In this document: in pieces, positions 5,284 through 5,307 of the stretch
Numbering within the stretch: position 1 is the stretch's first letter
Layout: every line of letters starts with the position of its first letter
From: Bdellovibrionales bacterium
GTDB taxonomy: Bacteria > Bdellovibrionota > Bdellovibrionia > Bdellovibrionales > JAMPXM01
Reading direction: 5' to 3'
Length of the DNA: 5,307 nt
Assembly: GCA_005792225.1 (NCBI GenBank)
Contig: SXSP01000093.1
Span: 1 to 5,307 of the forward strand
Program-made: the position numbers and the translations under genes
The notes under the pieces: model-generated
What the model saw: the letters and a program-made list of their open reading frames with translations, nothing else
Told to the model about the DNA's origin: nothing
Database searches by the model: none

Positions 5284-5307
5284 GGCCAGGTAGCTCAGTC
5301 GGTAGAG
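5284..5307 (+). tRNA. 5' end of a tRNA gene cut by the window edge (possibly tRNA-Phe)
   Basis: GGCCAGG (5284-5290) fits a 7-base acceptor strand. It is followed by TA at positions 8-9, then the D-arm GCTC-AGTCGGTA-GAG, which has the conserved bases of a D-arm. The window ends in the D-stem, so the anticodon is not visible. The GGCCAGGTAGCTC opening resembles bacterial tRNA-Phe sequences I remember, but that identity is a guess. Confidence 0.85.

Noticed and set aside
1..5307. CRISPR array, insertion sequence, attachment site or phage genes
   Set aside because: I found no spaced direct repeats, transposase motifs, terminal inverted repeats or integrase. The tRNA at the right edge is cut off, so an attachment site there cannot be judged.

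Overview
The window looks like a chromosomal segment of a Gram-negative bacterium with roughly 50% GC, most plausibly a Bdellovibrio-like member of Bdellovibrionota or a relative. The clues are a short Lys/Ala-rich histone-H1-like protein, Flp/Tad-type platform proteins, a Ser/Thr kinase with a PEGA domain, a probable MCE/MlaD tail, and short intergenic spaces with clear Shine-Dalgarno (SD) sites. This assignment rests on family content as remembered, not on a database search.

Layout. (1) Positions 1-261 hold the end of a probable MlaD/MCE lipid-transport protein, followed by a rho-independent terminator. (2) Positions 466-701, minus strand, form a compact unit: promoter, strong SD, a 30-residue Lys-rich protein and its own terminator. 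(3) Positions 859-3767, plus strand, form a four-gene cluster: TadB-like and TadC-like inner-membrane proteins, an unrecognised exported Cys-containing protein, and a kinase-TM-PEGA protein. The first three genes overlap by a few bases, and the kinase follows after 19 bases. (4) Positions 3794-5213 hold an 82-residue protein of unknown function, one base ahead of a cystathionine gamma-lyase/synthase-type PLP enzyme. (5) A strong terminator and the 5' end of a tRNA close the window.

How the genes may work together. The most interesting part is region 3. It pairs two small T2SSF-type platform proteins with an exported protein and a transmembrane kinase, but no Tad ATPase, pilin, prepilin peptidase or secretin is visible on either side. 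It could be a detached part of a type IVb (Flp/Tad) pilus, or a reduced export/signalling module that borrows an ATPase from elsewhere. This is inference. Region 4 is ordinary sulfur amino-acid metabolism with a small partner gene that is probably translationally coupled. The gene-free stretches 262-520 and 614-858 hold the terminators, a promoter and an inverted repeat listed below; I see no further gene in them.
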